Source: Burkholderiales bacterium (GTDB taxonomy: Bacteria; Pseudomonadota; Gammaproteobacteria; Burkholderiales; Burkholderiaceae_C). Taken from it: a DNA stretch of 39,042 nt. Positions 1 through 6,894 of this stretch are shown here, piece after piece. Both the position numbers and the translations under genes were made by a program. The notes beneath the pieces were generated by a model. The model worked only from the letters and a program-made list of their open reading frames with translations. It was not told the origin of the DNA and searched no databases. Numbering within the stretch: the first letter of the stretch is position 1; each line of letters starts with the position of its first letter. The stretch covers positions 1 through 39,042 of the forward strand of contig JAGWTP010000027.1 of assembly GCA_028868895.1 (NCBI GenBank), given 5' to 3'.

Positions 1-856
1 CGTGGGTGTAGATCGTGGTGGTCGAGATGTCGGCGTGGCCGAGCAGAAGCTGCACCGCGCGCAGGTCGGCGCCGTGGTTGAGCAGGTGGGTCGCGAAAGC
101 GTGGCGCAAGGTGTGCGGTGACAGCGGCACCTGCACGCCGGCGCGCAGCGCGTGGGCCTTGATCAGCTTCCAGAACATCTGGCGCGTCATCGGGCCGCCG
201 CGGCCGGTCACGAAGAGCGCGTCGCTCGCCTGGCCCTTGAGGATCGGCGCGCGCGCCTCACGCAGGTAGCGCTGCAGCCACGCATGCGCCTCTTCGCCGA
301 ACGGCACCAGCCGCTCCCGCGCACCCTTGCCGGTGACGCGCAACGCGCCCTCGCTCAGGCTCACGTGCACGCTCTGGAGCGTGACAAGCTCGCTGACGCG
401 CAGGCCGCTGGCGTACATCAGCTCGAGCATCGTGCGGTCGCGCAGGCCGAGCGGCGTGGCGACATCGGGTGCGCCGAGCAGCGCCTCGACCTGCGCCTCG
501 CTGAGCGTTTGGATCGAGCGCGGAACCTGCTTCGCGCTGGTCAGCTTCAGCGTCGGGTCGGCGCTGGCCAGGTGCTCGCGCAGCGCCCAGCGAAAGTAGC
601 GCCTGAAGACCGTCAGACGCCGGTTGCCGCTGGTGGCCTTGCTGCCTGGGTGGCGTGCCACGGCGTAGCCGAGCAGGTCGGATTCGCGCGTGGTGTCGAT
701 CGCGCGGCGATCGGTGGCCGCGAGCCAGTCGGCGTAGATCGACAGGTCGCGCCGGTACGCGGCCAGCGTGTTCGCCGAGAGGCCGTCTTCGATCCAGACC
801 GCGTCGAGGAAGCGGTCGATCGATGCGCCGCTGGCCTCGCGTGCGGTGGTCGTCAG
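1..856 (-). CDS. xerD: Tyrosine site-specific recombinase XerD (3' end cut by window edge)
   Basis: Partner of XerC in resolving chromosome dimers at dif during division. The frame reads through an N-terminal SAM-like core-binding domain ([25 protein letters not shown]) into the catalytic domain: ASGLRVSEL with the first Arg, a [10 protein letters not shown] strand, [15 protein letters not shown] with His-x-x-Arg, [13 protein letters not shown] with the nucleophile Tyr283. The window ends two codons after that Tyr, so only a short tail is missing. The start is unusual. Between the in-frame upstream TGA and the core domain there is no ATG, GTG or TTG; the first GTG lies about 65 codons in, inside the fold. 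A CTG at 854-856 has GGAG seven bases upstream and gives a normal N-terminus, so I use it. It directly follows the stop of the binding-protein gene, suggesting coupling. Length and housekeeping neighbours favour XerD over a phage integrase. Confidence 0.88.
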   Translation of the reverse strand, partial: MTTTAREASGASIDRFLDAVWIEDGLSANTLAAYRRDLSIYADWLAATDRRAIDTTRESDLLGYAVARHPGSKATSGNRRLTVFRRYFRWALREHLASADPTLKLTSAKQVPRSIQTLSEAQVEALLGAPDVATPLGLRDRTMLELMYASGLRVSELVTLQSVHVSLSEGALRVTGKGARERLVPFGEEAHAWLQRYLREARAPILKGQASDALFVTGRGGPMTRQMFWKLIKAHALRAGVQVPLSPHTLRHAFATHLLNHGADLRAVQLLLGHADISTTTIYTH

Positions 857-860
857 GGCC

Positions 861-1832
861 TCACTCCAGCGTGAGCTTCTGCAGCTTCACGACCTTCTTG
901 TAGACCTCGAACTCGGCCGCGATCTGGGTGGCGAATTGCTCGGGCGAGTTGGCCACGATCAGCGAGCCGGTGTCTTCGATGCGCTTCTTCACGGCCGGGT
1001 CTTCGAGCGTCTTGCGCACCGCGGCGTTGACCTTGTCGACCACCTCCTTGGGCAGGCCCTTGGGGCCGTAGATGCCGTAGTAGGCCATCCGGTTCACCGG
1101 CTCCAGGCCCACCTCCTTGAACGTCGGCACGTTGGGCAGTTGGGCCAGGCGCTGCGGCGCGGCGACGACGATCGCGATCAGGCGTCCGTCCTTGATGAAG
1201 GGCAGCGCCGACGGCAGGTTGTCGAAGATGATCGGCACCTGGCCGGCGACCGTGTCGTTTAGTGCCGGGCCCGCGCCGCGGTACGGGATGTGGGTGATGA
1301 AGGTGCCCGAGAGGTTCTTGAACAGCTCCATCTGCAGGTGGCCGATGCCGCCGGTGCCCGAACTCGCGAAGCTGTACTTGCCGGGGTTCTTCTTGATCTC
1401 GGCCAGGAAGCCCTTGTAGTCGCGCGCCGGGAAGCTCGGGTGCACCGCGATCACGTTGGGCGTGGCGGCGATGTTGATGATCGGCGTGAAGTCGGTCAGC
1501 GGGTTGTACGGGATCTTCGGGTTGATCGCCGGGTTGGCCGCGGTCGTCGACACCGTGGCCATGCCGAGCGCGTAGCCGTCGGGCACGGCCCGGGCGGTCT
1601 CGGTGGCGCCCACCGAACCGCCGCCGCCGGCACGGTTCTCGACGATCATGGTCTGGCCGAACGGACCGCTGATCTTCTCGGCCACCACCCGCGCGATGAT
1701 GTCGGTGGTGCCGCCCGGCGCGAACGGCACGACCAGCCGCACCGGTTTGGTCGGGTAGCCGTCGGCCCAGGCGCCCTGCGCGCCGAGCAGGAGCGTGGCG
1801 GCGCCGGCGGTGATCAGTGTTCTGCGTTGCAT
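861..1832 (-). CDS. Bug-family (tripartite tricarboxylate transporter) periplasmic solute-binding protein
   Basis: Predicted 323-residue periplasmic binding protein of the TctC/Bug family, which captures small carboxylates or related organic acids. The ATG at 1832 is chosen because it starts a clear signal peptide ([20 protein letters not shown], cleavage near AWA-D) followed at once by the family hallmark [19 protein letters not shown]. Other typical blocks are [58 protein letters not shown] and [15 protein letters not shown]. Longer upstream in-frame starts add an implausible basic extension. No TctA/TctB membrane partners are nearby; orphan Bug genes are common in Burkholderiales, so the ligand cannot be told from context. 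The stop lies next to the start of xerD on the same strand. The gene is divergent from the AEC transporter, with a 112-bp gap. Confidence 0.92.
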   Translation of the reverse strand: MQRRTLITAGAATLLLGAQGAWADGYPTKPVRLVVPFAPGGTTDIIARVVAEKISGPFGQTMIVENRAGGGGSVGATETARAVPDGYALGMATVSTTAANPAINPKIPYNPLTDFTPIINIAATPNVIAVHPSFPARDYKGFLAEIKKNPGKYSFASSGTGGIGHLQMELFKNLSGTFITHIPYRGAGPALNDTVAGQVPIIFDNLPSALPFIKDGRLIAIVVAAPQRLAQLPNVPTFKEVGLEPVNRMAYYGIYGPKGLPKEVVDKVNAAVRKTLEDPAVKKRIEDTGSLIVANSPEQFATQIAAEFEVYKKVVKLQKLTLE

Positions 1833-1944
1833 GGGGTGGGGCTCCGGCGGTTGACGATGCGCAAGTCTAGAGCCTGCTCCGGCACGGCCGACACCGCGAA
1901 CACCCTGAGCCGCCGTCGATGGATCGCGCTGGCACACTCGCCGC

Positions 1945-2847
1945 ATGGCCACCGCGCTGCTGTTGTTGCCCGACTTCCTGCTGATCGCGCTGGGCTTCGT
2001 GCTGTGCCACCGCAGCGCGCTGAACCGCCCGGTCTGGGACGCCGCCGAGCGGCTCGTGTATTACCTGCTGTTTCCGGTGCTGCTGTTCAACTCGATCGTC
2101 AAGAGCCCGCTGCAACTCGGCCAGACCGCGAGCCTGGCGCTGGCCAGCGTGGGCGTGGTGGCCGCCGGCGTGCTGTGCGCGTTCGCGATCGGGCGGCTGC
2201 CCGGCGTGGATGCGCGGCGCCACGCCGCGGGCGCGCAGACCGCGTTCCGCTTCAACTCCTTCATCGGGCTGGCGCTGGCCGAACGGCTCGGCGGCCCGCC
2301 GGGCCTGGCGTGGATGGCGCTGAGCATCGCGATGTGCGTGCCGCTGTGCAACGTGGCGGCGGTGTGGCCGCTGGCGCGCCACGGCGGGCATTCGTATGGG
2401 CGGGAGTTGCTGCGCAACCCGCTGATCCTGAGCACTGCGGCCGGCATCGCCGCCAACCTGGCGGGGTTGAAGTTCCCCGACGCGCTGGCCACCACCTTGC
2501 AGCGCATCGGCCTGGCCGCGCTGCCGCTCGGGTTGATGGCCACCGGCGCGGGCCTGCGCCTGGGCGGGCTGAAGGCGGCGCCGGGGCTGGCCGCCGCGCT
2601 GATGGCGGTGCGCCACGCGGTGCTGCCGGCGATCGCGATCGGCCTGACCGCGGCGCTCGCACTGCCGGCCGAGCAGCGTTCGATCGTGGTGCTGTTCGCG
2701 GCGCTGCCGACCGCGTCGAGCGCCTACGTGCTGGCGGCGCGGATGGGCGGCGACGGCGGCTACGTGGCCGGGCTGGTGACGCTGTCGACGCTGCTGGGCA
2801 TGTTCAGCATCCCGCTGTGGCTGGCGGTGCTGGCCGCGGCGCACTGA
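1945..2847 (+). CDS. AEC (auxin efflux carrier) family transporter
   Basis: A 300-residue inner-membrane protein of the AEC/malonate-carrier family, expected to have about ten transmembrane helices. It is almost entirely hydrophobic helices with short polar loops: [107 protein letters not shown], and a C-terminal [19 protein letters not shown]. The LFPVLLFNS and [12 protein letters not shown] segments are typical of the family. Substrate is not predictable from sequence; malonate or other dicarboxylates are known for relatives. Its 3' end overlaps the convergent queG by 44 bases. No strong ribosome site is visible before the ATG. Confidence 0.88.
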   Translation: MATALLLLPDFLLIALGFVLCHRSALNRPVWDAAERLVYYLLFPVLLFNSIVKSPLQLGQTASLALASVGVVAAGVLCAFAIGRLPGVDARRHAAGAQTAFRFNSFIGLALAERLGGPPGLAWMALSIAMCVPLCNVAAVWPLARHGGHSYGRELLRNPLILSTAAGIAANLAGLKFPDALATTLQRIGLAALPLGLMATGAGLRLGGLKAAPGLAAALMAVRHAVLPAIAIGLTAALALPAEQRSIVVLFAALPTASSAYVLAARMGGDGGYVAGLVTLSTLLGMFSIPLWLAVLAAAH

Positions 2848-3964
2848 CGTCGGGCGCGCCAGCGCCCTGGTCCAGTGCCCACTCGATGTGCTCGCGCACC
2901 AGCGGGCCGGCCTGCGCGAGGCGGCCGCGCAGCGCAGCGGCGATCGCCGCCGCCTCGTTCGCATCGACCGCCGCGCGCAGCGCGTTGCCCAGCGCCACCG
3001 CGCCGTTGCGCTGCCAGCGCTCGTAGCCGATGCGGCGGATTGCGCTGCCTTCGGTGTGGTGCAGGAACTCGGCCTCGCTCCAGGCCCAGAGTTGCAGCAG
3101 CGTCGCGCTGCCGACCGATGCGCGCGCATCGAAGTCGGGCAGCGGGCTGCGCTGCGCGTACTTGTTCCAGGGGCAGACGAGCTGGCAGTCGTCGCAGCCG
3201 TAGATGCGGTTGCCGATCAGCGCGCGCAGCTCGAGCGGGATCGGCCCGGCGTGCTCGATCGTCAGGTACGAGATGCAGCGCCGCGCGTCGAGCCGGTAGG
3301 GGGCGACGATCGCGCGCGTCGGGCAGACGTCGATGCAGGCGCTGCAGCTGCCGCAATGCGCGTCCGCCGGCGGCGTCAGCGGCAGCGCCAGATCGACGTA
3401 GATCTCGCCGATGAAGAACATCGAACCGGCGTCGCGGTTCAGCGCCAGCGTGTGCTTGCCGCGCCAGCCGATGCCGCTCATCGCGGCGAGCTCGACCTCG
3501 AGCACCGGCGCCGAATCGGTGTACACGCGGTGGCCGAGCGGGCCGACCGCCTCGGCGAGCCGGTCGGCCAGGCGCTGCAGGCGCGCGCGCAGCACCTTGT
3601 GGTAGTCGCGGCCGCGGGCGTAGATCGACACTGCCCCCAGCCGCGGCTCGGCCAGGCGCTGCCATTCGACCGCCTGCCAGTCGTCGGGCGTGGCGCGCGG
3701 CAGGTAGTCCATGCGCGCGGAGATCACCCGCACCGTGCCCGGTACCAGCTCGGCCGGGCGGGCGCGCTTCAGGCCGTGCGCGGCCATGTAGGCCATCGAA
3801 CCGTGATAGCCGTTGCCCAGCCACTGCAACAAGCCCGCTTCGGCGTGTGCGAGATCGACATTGGCTACGCCGATCTGTGAAAATCCCAGTTCCGCGGCCC
3901 ACACGCGCAATTGCGCCAGCAATGCCTGTTGCGCCTCCAAGCCCCCATGCCGAGCACCGTTCAT
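2804..3964 (-). CDS. queG: Epoxyqueuosine reductase QueG
   Basis: Cobalamin- and iron-sulfur-dependent enzyme that reduces epoxyqueuosine to queuosine in tRNA, the last step of queuosine synthesis. The 386-residue product has the N-terminal AAELGFSQIGVANVDL and GNGYHGSMAYMAAHG blocks, then DYLP, YARGRDYHKVLRARL, the DSAPVLEVELA segment that carries the catalytic Asp, and GWRGKHTLALN. Two 4Fe-4S clusters are marked by CGSCSACIDVCPTRAI and CDDCQLVCPWNKYA, and a HEAT-like helical tail follows. The ATG at 3964 overlaps the divergent tsaE start by 18 bases; a TTG about 14 codons downstream is a possible alternative start. The 3' end overlaps the convergent AEC transporter gene. Confidence 0.95.
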   Translation of the reverse strand: MNGARHGGLEAQQALLAQLRVWAAELGFSQIGVANVDLAHAEAGLLQWLGNGYHGSMAYMAAHGLKRARPAELVPGTVRVISARMDYLPRATPDDWQAVEWQRLAEPRLGAVSIYARGRDYHKVLRARLQRLADRLAEAVGPLGHRVYTDSAPVLEVELAAMSGIGWRGKHTLALNRDAGSMFFIGEIYVDLALPLTPPADAHCGSCSACIDVCPTRAIVAPYRLDARRCISYLTIEHAGPIPLELRALIGNRIYGCDDCQLVCPWNKYAQRSPLPDFDARASVGSATLLQLWAWSEAEFLHHTEGSAIRRIGYERWQRNGAVALGNALRAAVDANEAAAIAAALRGRLAQAGPLVREHIEWALDQGAGAPDVSAPRPAPPATAGC

Positions 3965-4441
3965 CTGCCGATTCTAGAAACCCGCTCGCTGCATTGGCCG
4001 AACGAGGCCGCCTGCGAGGCCAGCGCCACCGCCCTCGCCCGCCGCCCCGGCCTGCAAAACGCCTACATCGAACTGCACGGCCCGCTCGGCGCCGGCAAGA
4101 CCACCTTCGTGCGCCACCTGCTGCACGCGCTGGGCGTGCCCGGCCACGTCAAGAGCCCGACCTACGCGGTGATGGAGCCCTACGAGCTCGAGCGGGCGGG
4201 CGCACCGTTCAACGTCTGGCACTTCGACTTCTACCGCTTCAACGACCCGCAGGAATGGGAAGACGCCGGCTTTCGCGACGTGTTCGCGAGCCGCGGCCTG
4301 AAGCTCGCCGAATGGCCCGAGCAGGCTGCCGGGCTGCTGCCGGTGGCCGACCTGCGCATCGACATCGAGCCGCTCGACGGCGACGCGCGCCGCGTGCGCT
4401 GCACGGCCCAGTCCACCACCGGCATGGAGCTGCTCGCATGA
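3947..4441 (+). CDS. tsaE: TsaE, ATPase of the tRNA threonylcarbamoyladenosine (t6A) machinery
   Basis: Small P-loop ATPase that works with TsaB and TsaD to install t6A37 on ANN-decoding tRNAs. The 164-residue product has Walker A GPLGAGKTT (residues 45-53), the switch-like VKSPTYAVMEPYE, HFDFYRFNDPQEWEDAGFRD, and EWPEQAAGLLP near the C-terminus, all family hallmarks. The ATG at 3947 is chosen because an earlier in-frame TTG would run well into queG. The stop overlaps an ATG (ATGA at 4438-4441) that opens a spacer ORF. A queG / tsaE / amidase neighbourhood also occurs in E. coli (queG, tsaE, amiB). Confidence 0.95.
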   Translation: MPSTVHLPILETRSLHWPNEAACEASATALARRPGLQNAYIELHGPLGAGKTTFVRHLLHALGVPGHVKSPTYAVMEPYELERAGAPFNVWHFDFYRFNDPQEWEDAGFRDVFASRGLKLAEWPEQAAGLLPVADLRIDIEPLDGDARRVRCTAQSTTGMELLA

Positions 4442-4656
4442 GACACCCTGTGTCAACCCCCGCGTTGCGGGACGAGCGCCGGGCCGCTCCCAATGGCCAT
4501 GAGGTGGCCCACTTCGTGGCCCATGCGGCCCGCGCCGGCCGCGAGACGCCGCCGGCGTTCGTGGCGTCCAAGCCGGCGCAGGCCGGCCCGGAGCCGCGCC
4601 ACTTACTCCCCTCGGGGGATCGGCCGACGTATCCGTCGGACGAGGGGCTGTCATGA
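4438..4656 (+). CDS. Doubtful 72-codon ORF in the tsaE-amiC spacer
   Basis: Open frame starting at the ATG embedded in the tsaE stop (ATGA) and ending with a TGA that overlaps the next ATG (ATGA at 4653-4656). The product (MRHPVSTPALRDERRAAPNG and onward) is rich in Ala, Arg and Pro and has no hydrophobic core, no recognisable domain and no predicted export signal. It may be a genuine translationally coupled peptide, or more likely the coding appearance of a non-coding or repeat-derived insertion. Within it, GTGGCCCA and TGGCC words recur (4504-4527). I do not recognise a family. Confidence 0.2.
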   Translation: MRHPVSTPALRDERRAAPNGHEVAHFVAHAARAGRETPPAFVASKPAQAGPEPRHLLPSGDRPTYPSDEGLS

Positions 4657-4715
4657 GCCTCCCCGGCCGCCCGAAAGGCGAATTCACCGCAGTGCGAAGC
4701 ACGGAGGTTGCCTGA
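4653..4715 (+). CDS. 20-codon leader peptide upstream of amiC
   Basis: Short frame encoding MSLPGRPKGEFTAVRSTEVA. Its ATG overlaps the preceding stop (ATGA) and its TGA overlaps the amiC ATG (TGATG at 4713-4717). The amiC Shine-Dalgarno GGAGG (4703-4707) lies inside it. From memory, very similar LPGRPKGE peptides appear before or fused to the N-termini of many unrelated Burkholderiales proteins, which would mark a conserved upstream element; I could not check this here. Translation of the peptide would melt the structure described for 4656-4709 and allow amiC initiation. That role is inference. Confidence 0.5.
   Translation: MSLPGRPKGEFTAVRSTEVA
4656..4709 (+). promoter_or_regulatory. Structured leader that can sequester the amiC ribosome-binding site
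   Basis: AGCCTCC at 4656-4662 can pair with GGAGGTT at 4703-4709 (seven pairs, one G-U), which would bury the amiC Shine-Dalgarno GGAGG. Enclosed within are two small hairpins: CGCC/GGCG (4668-4671 with 4677-4680, loop CGAAA) and GTGC/GCAC (4692-4695 with 4699-4702, loop GAA). Together they make a compact three-stem fold overlapping the 20-codon leader peptide. The pairings are read directly from the sequence; a regulatory function is inferred. Confidence 0.45.
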
Positions 4716-6052
4716 TGACGCGGCCGGTGCGCCGCCGCGACGCGCTGCGCGGCATGGGATCGCTCGCGTTGCTGCTCGGCAGCGGCGAGCTCGCGTTCGG
4801 CGCCAGCATCGTCGCGGTGCGAGTCTGGCCGGCGGCCGAGTACACGCGGGTGACGATCGAGTCCGACACCGCGCTGTCGCAGCAGCACTTCATGGCCGAG
4901 AACCCGAGCCGCCTGGTGATCGACATCGACGGCCTCGAGCTCAGCCCGGCGCTGCGCGAACTGGTCGGCAAGGTGCGCCCCGACGACCCCTACATCGCCG
5001 GCGTGCGCGCCGGCCAGAACCAGCCGCGCGTGGTGCGCCTGGTGATCGACCTGAAACAGCCGACCGCGCCCCAGCTGTTCACGCTCGCGCCGGTCGCCGC
5101 GTACCAGTACCGGCTGGTGTTCGACCTGTACCCGGTCCACGAGCAAGACCCGCTGCTGGCACTCATCCGCGACAAGGAACACGCCGAGCAGCAGGCCGCC
5201 CAGTCCGTTCAAGACGCGCTCGGTGAATTCATCGGCAAGGTCGACAAGCCCGCGGCGCTGCCGCCGTCGGCCCACGCACCGTGGCCTGCGCCGCAGCAGC
5301 AGACGCCGGCGCCGCTGCCGCCCAAGCTGCAGCACAAGATCGACCGCCTGATCGTGGTCGCGATCGACCCCGGCCACGGCGGCGAAGACCCCGGCGCCAC
5401 CGGGCCGAGCGGCCTGCACGAGAAAGACGTGGTGCTCGCGGTGGCGCTCCAGTTGCGCGACCGCATCAACACGCTGCCCAACATGCGCGCGATGCTGACC
5501 CGCGACGCCGACTACTTCGTGCCGCTGGTCGACCGCGTGCGCAAGGCCCAGCGCGTGCAGGCCGATCTGTTCGTGTCGATCCACGCCGACGCGTTCATCA
5601 GCCCGCAGGCGCGCGGCGCCTCGGTGTTCGCGCTCAGCCAGGGCGGCGCCAGCAGCGCCGCGGCGCGCTGGATGGCCAACCGCGAGAACGCCGCCGACGC
5701 GATCGGTGGCGTCAACCTCAAGGCGACCGACGCGACCGTGATGCGCACCCTGCTCGACATGAGCACGACCGCGCAGATCCGCGACAGCCTCAAGCTCGGC
5801 GGCGAGGTGCTGGGGCAGATCGGCAAGGTCGGCCGGCTGCACAAGGGCAGCGTCGAGCAGGCCGGCTTCGCGGTGCTCAAGGCGCCCGACATCCCGTCGA
5901 TCCTGGTCGAGTCGGGCTTCATCTCGAACCCCGAAGAAGAAGCCAAGCTGCGCAGCCCCGCGTACCAGGCCGAGCTGGTGCACGCACTGGCGATCGGCAT
6001 CCAGCGCTACTTCGCGAAGAACCCGCCGCTGGCAAGGTCGCGGCAGTTGTAG
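4715..6052 (+). CDS. amiC: N-acetylmuramoyl-L-alanine amidase (AmiC type, AMIN + Amidase_3)
   Basis: Periplasmic zinc amidase that cleaves the peptide from MurNAc to split septal peptidoglycan during daughter-cell separation. The 445-residue product begins with a twin-arginine-like signal (VRRRDALRGMGSLALLLGS, ending near AFGAS). An AMIN localisation domain follows at about 32-140 (VAVRVWPAAEYTRVTIESD, NPSRLVIDIDGLEL, VRLVIDLKQP), then a Pro/Ala-rich linker, then the Amidase_3 domain at about 215-440. Zinc and catalytic residues are visible: His221 in AIDPGHGGEDPG, Glu236 in GLHEKDVV, His290 in SIHADAF, Glu399 in VESGFISNPEEE. ATG 4715 follows GGAGG by seven bases; longer upstream in-frame starts would only add spacer sequence. 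Tat export, as known for E. coli AmiC, fits the signal. Confidence 0.94.
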   Translation: MTRPVRRRDALRGMGSLALLLGSGELAFGASIVAVRVWPAAEYTRVTIESDTALSQQHFMAENPSRLVIDIDGLELSPALRELVGKVRPDDPYIAGVRAGQNQPRVVRLVIDLKQPTAPQLFTLAPVAAYQYRLVFDLYPVHEQDPLLALIRDKEHAEQQAAQSVQDALGEFIGKVDKPAALPPSAHAPWPAPQQQTPAPLPPKLQHKIDRLIVVAIDPGHGGEDPGATGPSGLHEKDVVLAVALQLRDRINTLPNMRAMLTRDADYFVPLVDRVRKAQRVQADLFVSIHADAFISPQARGASVFALSQGGASSAAARWMANRENAADAIGGVNLKATDATVMRTLLDMSTTAQIRDSLKLGGEVLGQIGKVGRLHKGSVEQAGFAVLKAPDIPSILVESGFISNPEEEAKLRSPAYQAELVHALAIGIQRYFAKNPPLARSRQL

Positions 6053-6064
6053 GCCGCTTGCTGC

Positions 6065-6080
6065 GCCGTCGTGCGACGGC
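6065..6080 (+). terminator. Possible amiC terminator hairpin
   Basis: GCCGTC (6065-6070), loop GTGC, GACGGC (6075-6080) forms a perfect six-pair GC stem 12 bases after the amiC stop. There is no T-run after it, so it is either a weak intrinsic terminator or an RNA 3'-end stabiliser. Confidence 0.35.
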
Positions 6081-6126
6081 GGCGTGAACCGCACCTCGCC
6101 GCAACAATAGCTGCCAAAATCGACCC

Positions 6127-6417
6127 ATGCGCCCTTCCGTTGCCCTCGCCGCCAAACGCAACCAGGTCCTCGCCTTGGCCGCCGCGCGCGGTGCGCGCGA
6201 GTTGCGCGTTTTCGGTTCCGTGGCGCGTGGCGAGGATCACGAAGGCAGCGACATCGACCTCTTGATCGCCATGCCATTGGGAACGTCATTGCTGCAGATC
6301 GTGGGTCTGCAGCAAGAGATCGAGGACGCCTTGGGCATGCGCGTCGACCTGTGCACCGAGCGCGAACTGCACCCGACCCTGCGGCCACGCATTCTGGCCG
6401 AGGCCCGCGCGTTGTGA
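6127..6417 (+). CDS. mntA: MntA-type minimal nucleotidyltransferase antitoxin
   Basis: A 96-residue minimal nucleotidyltransferase. The GSX10DXD signature of the family is intact: Gly30-Ser31, then Asp42 and Asp44 in FGSVARGEDHEGSDIDLLI, followed by the helix IVGLQQEIEDALGMRVDLCT. In characterised MntA-HepT pairs the antitoxin transfers AMP groups to a tyrosine of the HEPN toxin and inactivates it; that function is assigned by family. The stop overlaps the GTG start of the HEPN gene (GTGA, 6414-6417), so the two are translated as a unit. An AT-richer stretch at 6110-6120 (CAACAATAGC) just upstream could be a -10 region, but no convincing -35 is seen. It lies between a cell-wall gene and a signalling operon. 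Confidence 0.85.
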   Translation: MRPSVALAAKRNQVLALAAARGARELRVFGSVARGEDHEGSDIDLLIAMPLGTSLLQIVGLQQEIEDALGMRVDLCTERELHPTLRPRILAEARAL

Positions 6418-6758
6418 ACGAACGCGATGACTTGTTTCTCGGGCATGTGCTCGACGCCGCTGTCGACATCGAGGCATTCACGGCCGAGGGGCGCCAGGCC
6501 TTCATGGCCGACCGAAAGACACAGAGCGCCGTCATCCGCCAGTTGGAGATCATCGGCGAGGCCGTCAAGAACCTCAGCGTCGCGCTGACGCAAAGTGAGC
6601 CGGCCATTCCTTGGCGCCAAATTGCTGGCGCCCGGGATCGCCTGATCCACGCCTACTTCAGCGTGGATCTCGACGCCGTCTGGTCGATGGTCGAACAGGA
6701 CCTTCCGGCCCTGCGCGACGGCATCCAGCGCCTGAGGGACACCGCGCCGAAACCTTGA
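6414..6758 (+). CDS. hepT: HepT-like HEPN ribonuclease toxin (DUF86)
   Basis: A 114-residue all-helical HEPN protein. The RX4HXY catalytic motif is present as Arg74, His79 and Tyr81 in [13 protein letters not shown]; the Tyr is the residue modified by MntA in studied systems. Other family blocks are [17 protein letters not shown] and a C-terminal [11 protein letters not shown] helix. The GTG start at 6414 overlaps the mntA stop; the next ATG in frame would remove much of the first helices. HEPN toxins of this type cleave RNA when free of the antitoxin. All key residues are intact, so the module looks functional rather than decayed. Confidence 0.85.
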   Translation: MNERDDLFLGHVLDAAVDIEAFTAEGRQAFMADRKTQSAVIRQLEIIGEAVKNLSVALTQSEPAIPWRQIAGARDRLIHAYFSVDLDAVWSMVEQDLPALRDGIQRLRDTAPKP

Positions 6759-6760
6759 CC

Positions 6761-6778
6761 GCTGGCGGGAACGCCGGC
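6761..6778 (+). terminator. Possible mntA-hepT terminator hairpin
   Basis: GCTGGCG (6761-6767), loop GGAA, CGCCGGC (6772-6778) makes a seven-pair stem with one G-U pair, two bases after the hepT stop. A CTTTT run follows about ten bases later, which is looser than a classical terminator. It may isolate the toxin-antitoxin pair from the kinase operon. Confidence 0.4.
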
Positions 6779-6894
6779 AGCAACAGCTTTTCGTCTCGGG
6801 TTGCAAAGCCGCGCGCGCCTGTAGACTGCGCCGCATCCTCCGTGCCGGCTGCTGCCGCGCGGGTTCGTCGAGCCCCTGTCGTTTCGAGCCGCCC

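Noticed and set aside
1-856. Phage or integron integrase as the identity of the partial recombinase
   Set aside because: Domain layout, the XerD-like N-terminus and housekeeping neighbours fit XerD; no attachment site, cassette or phage gene is seen nearby.
1290-3026. 578-codon plus-strand frame over the Bug protein gene and the AEC transporter gene
   Set aside because: Its first part is antisense to a clear binding protein and its second part is out of frame with the AEC transporter; no family features.
3974-6607. 877-codon open frame on the minus strand across tsaE, amiC and mntA
   Set aside because: It lies antisense to three well-supported genes and encodes an Arg/Ala/His-rich string with no domain; such shadow frames are expected at this GC content.
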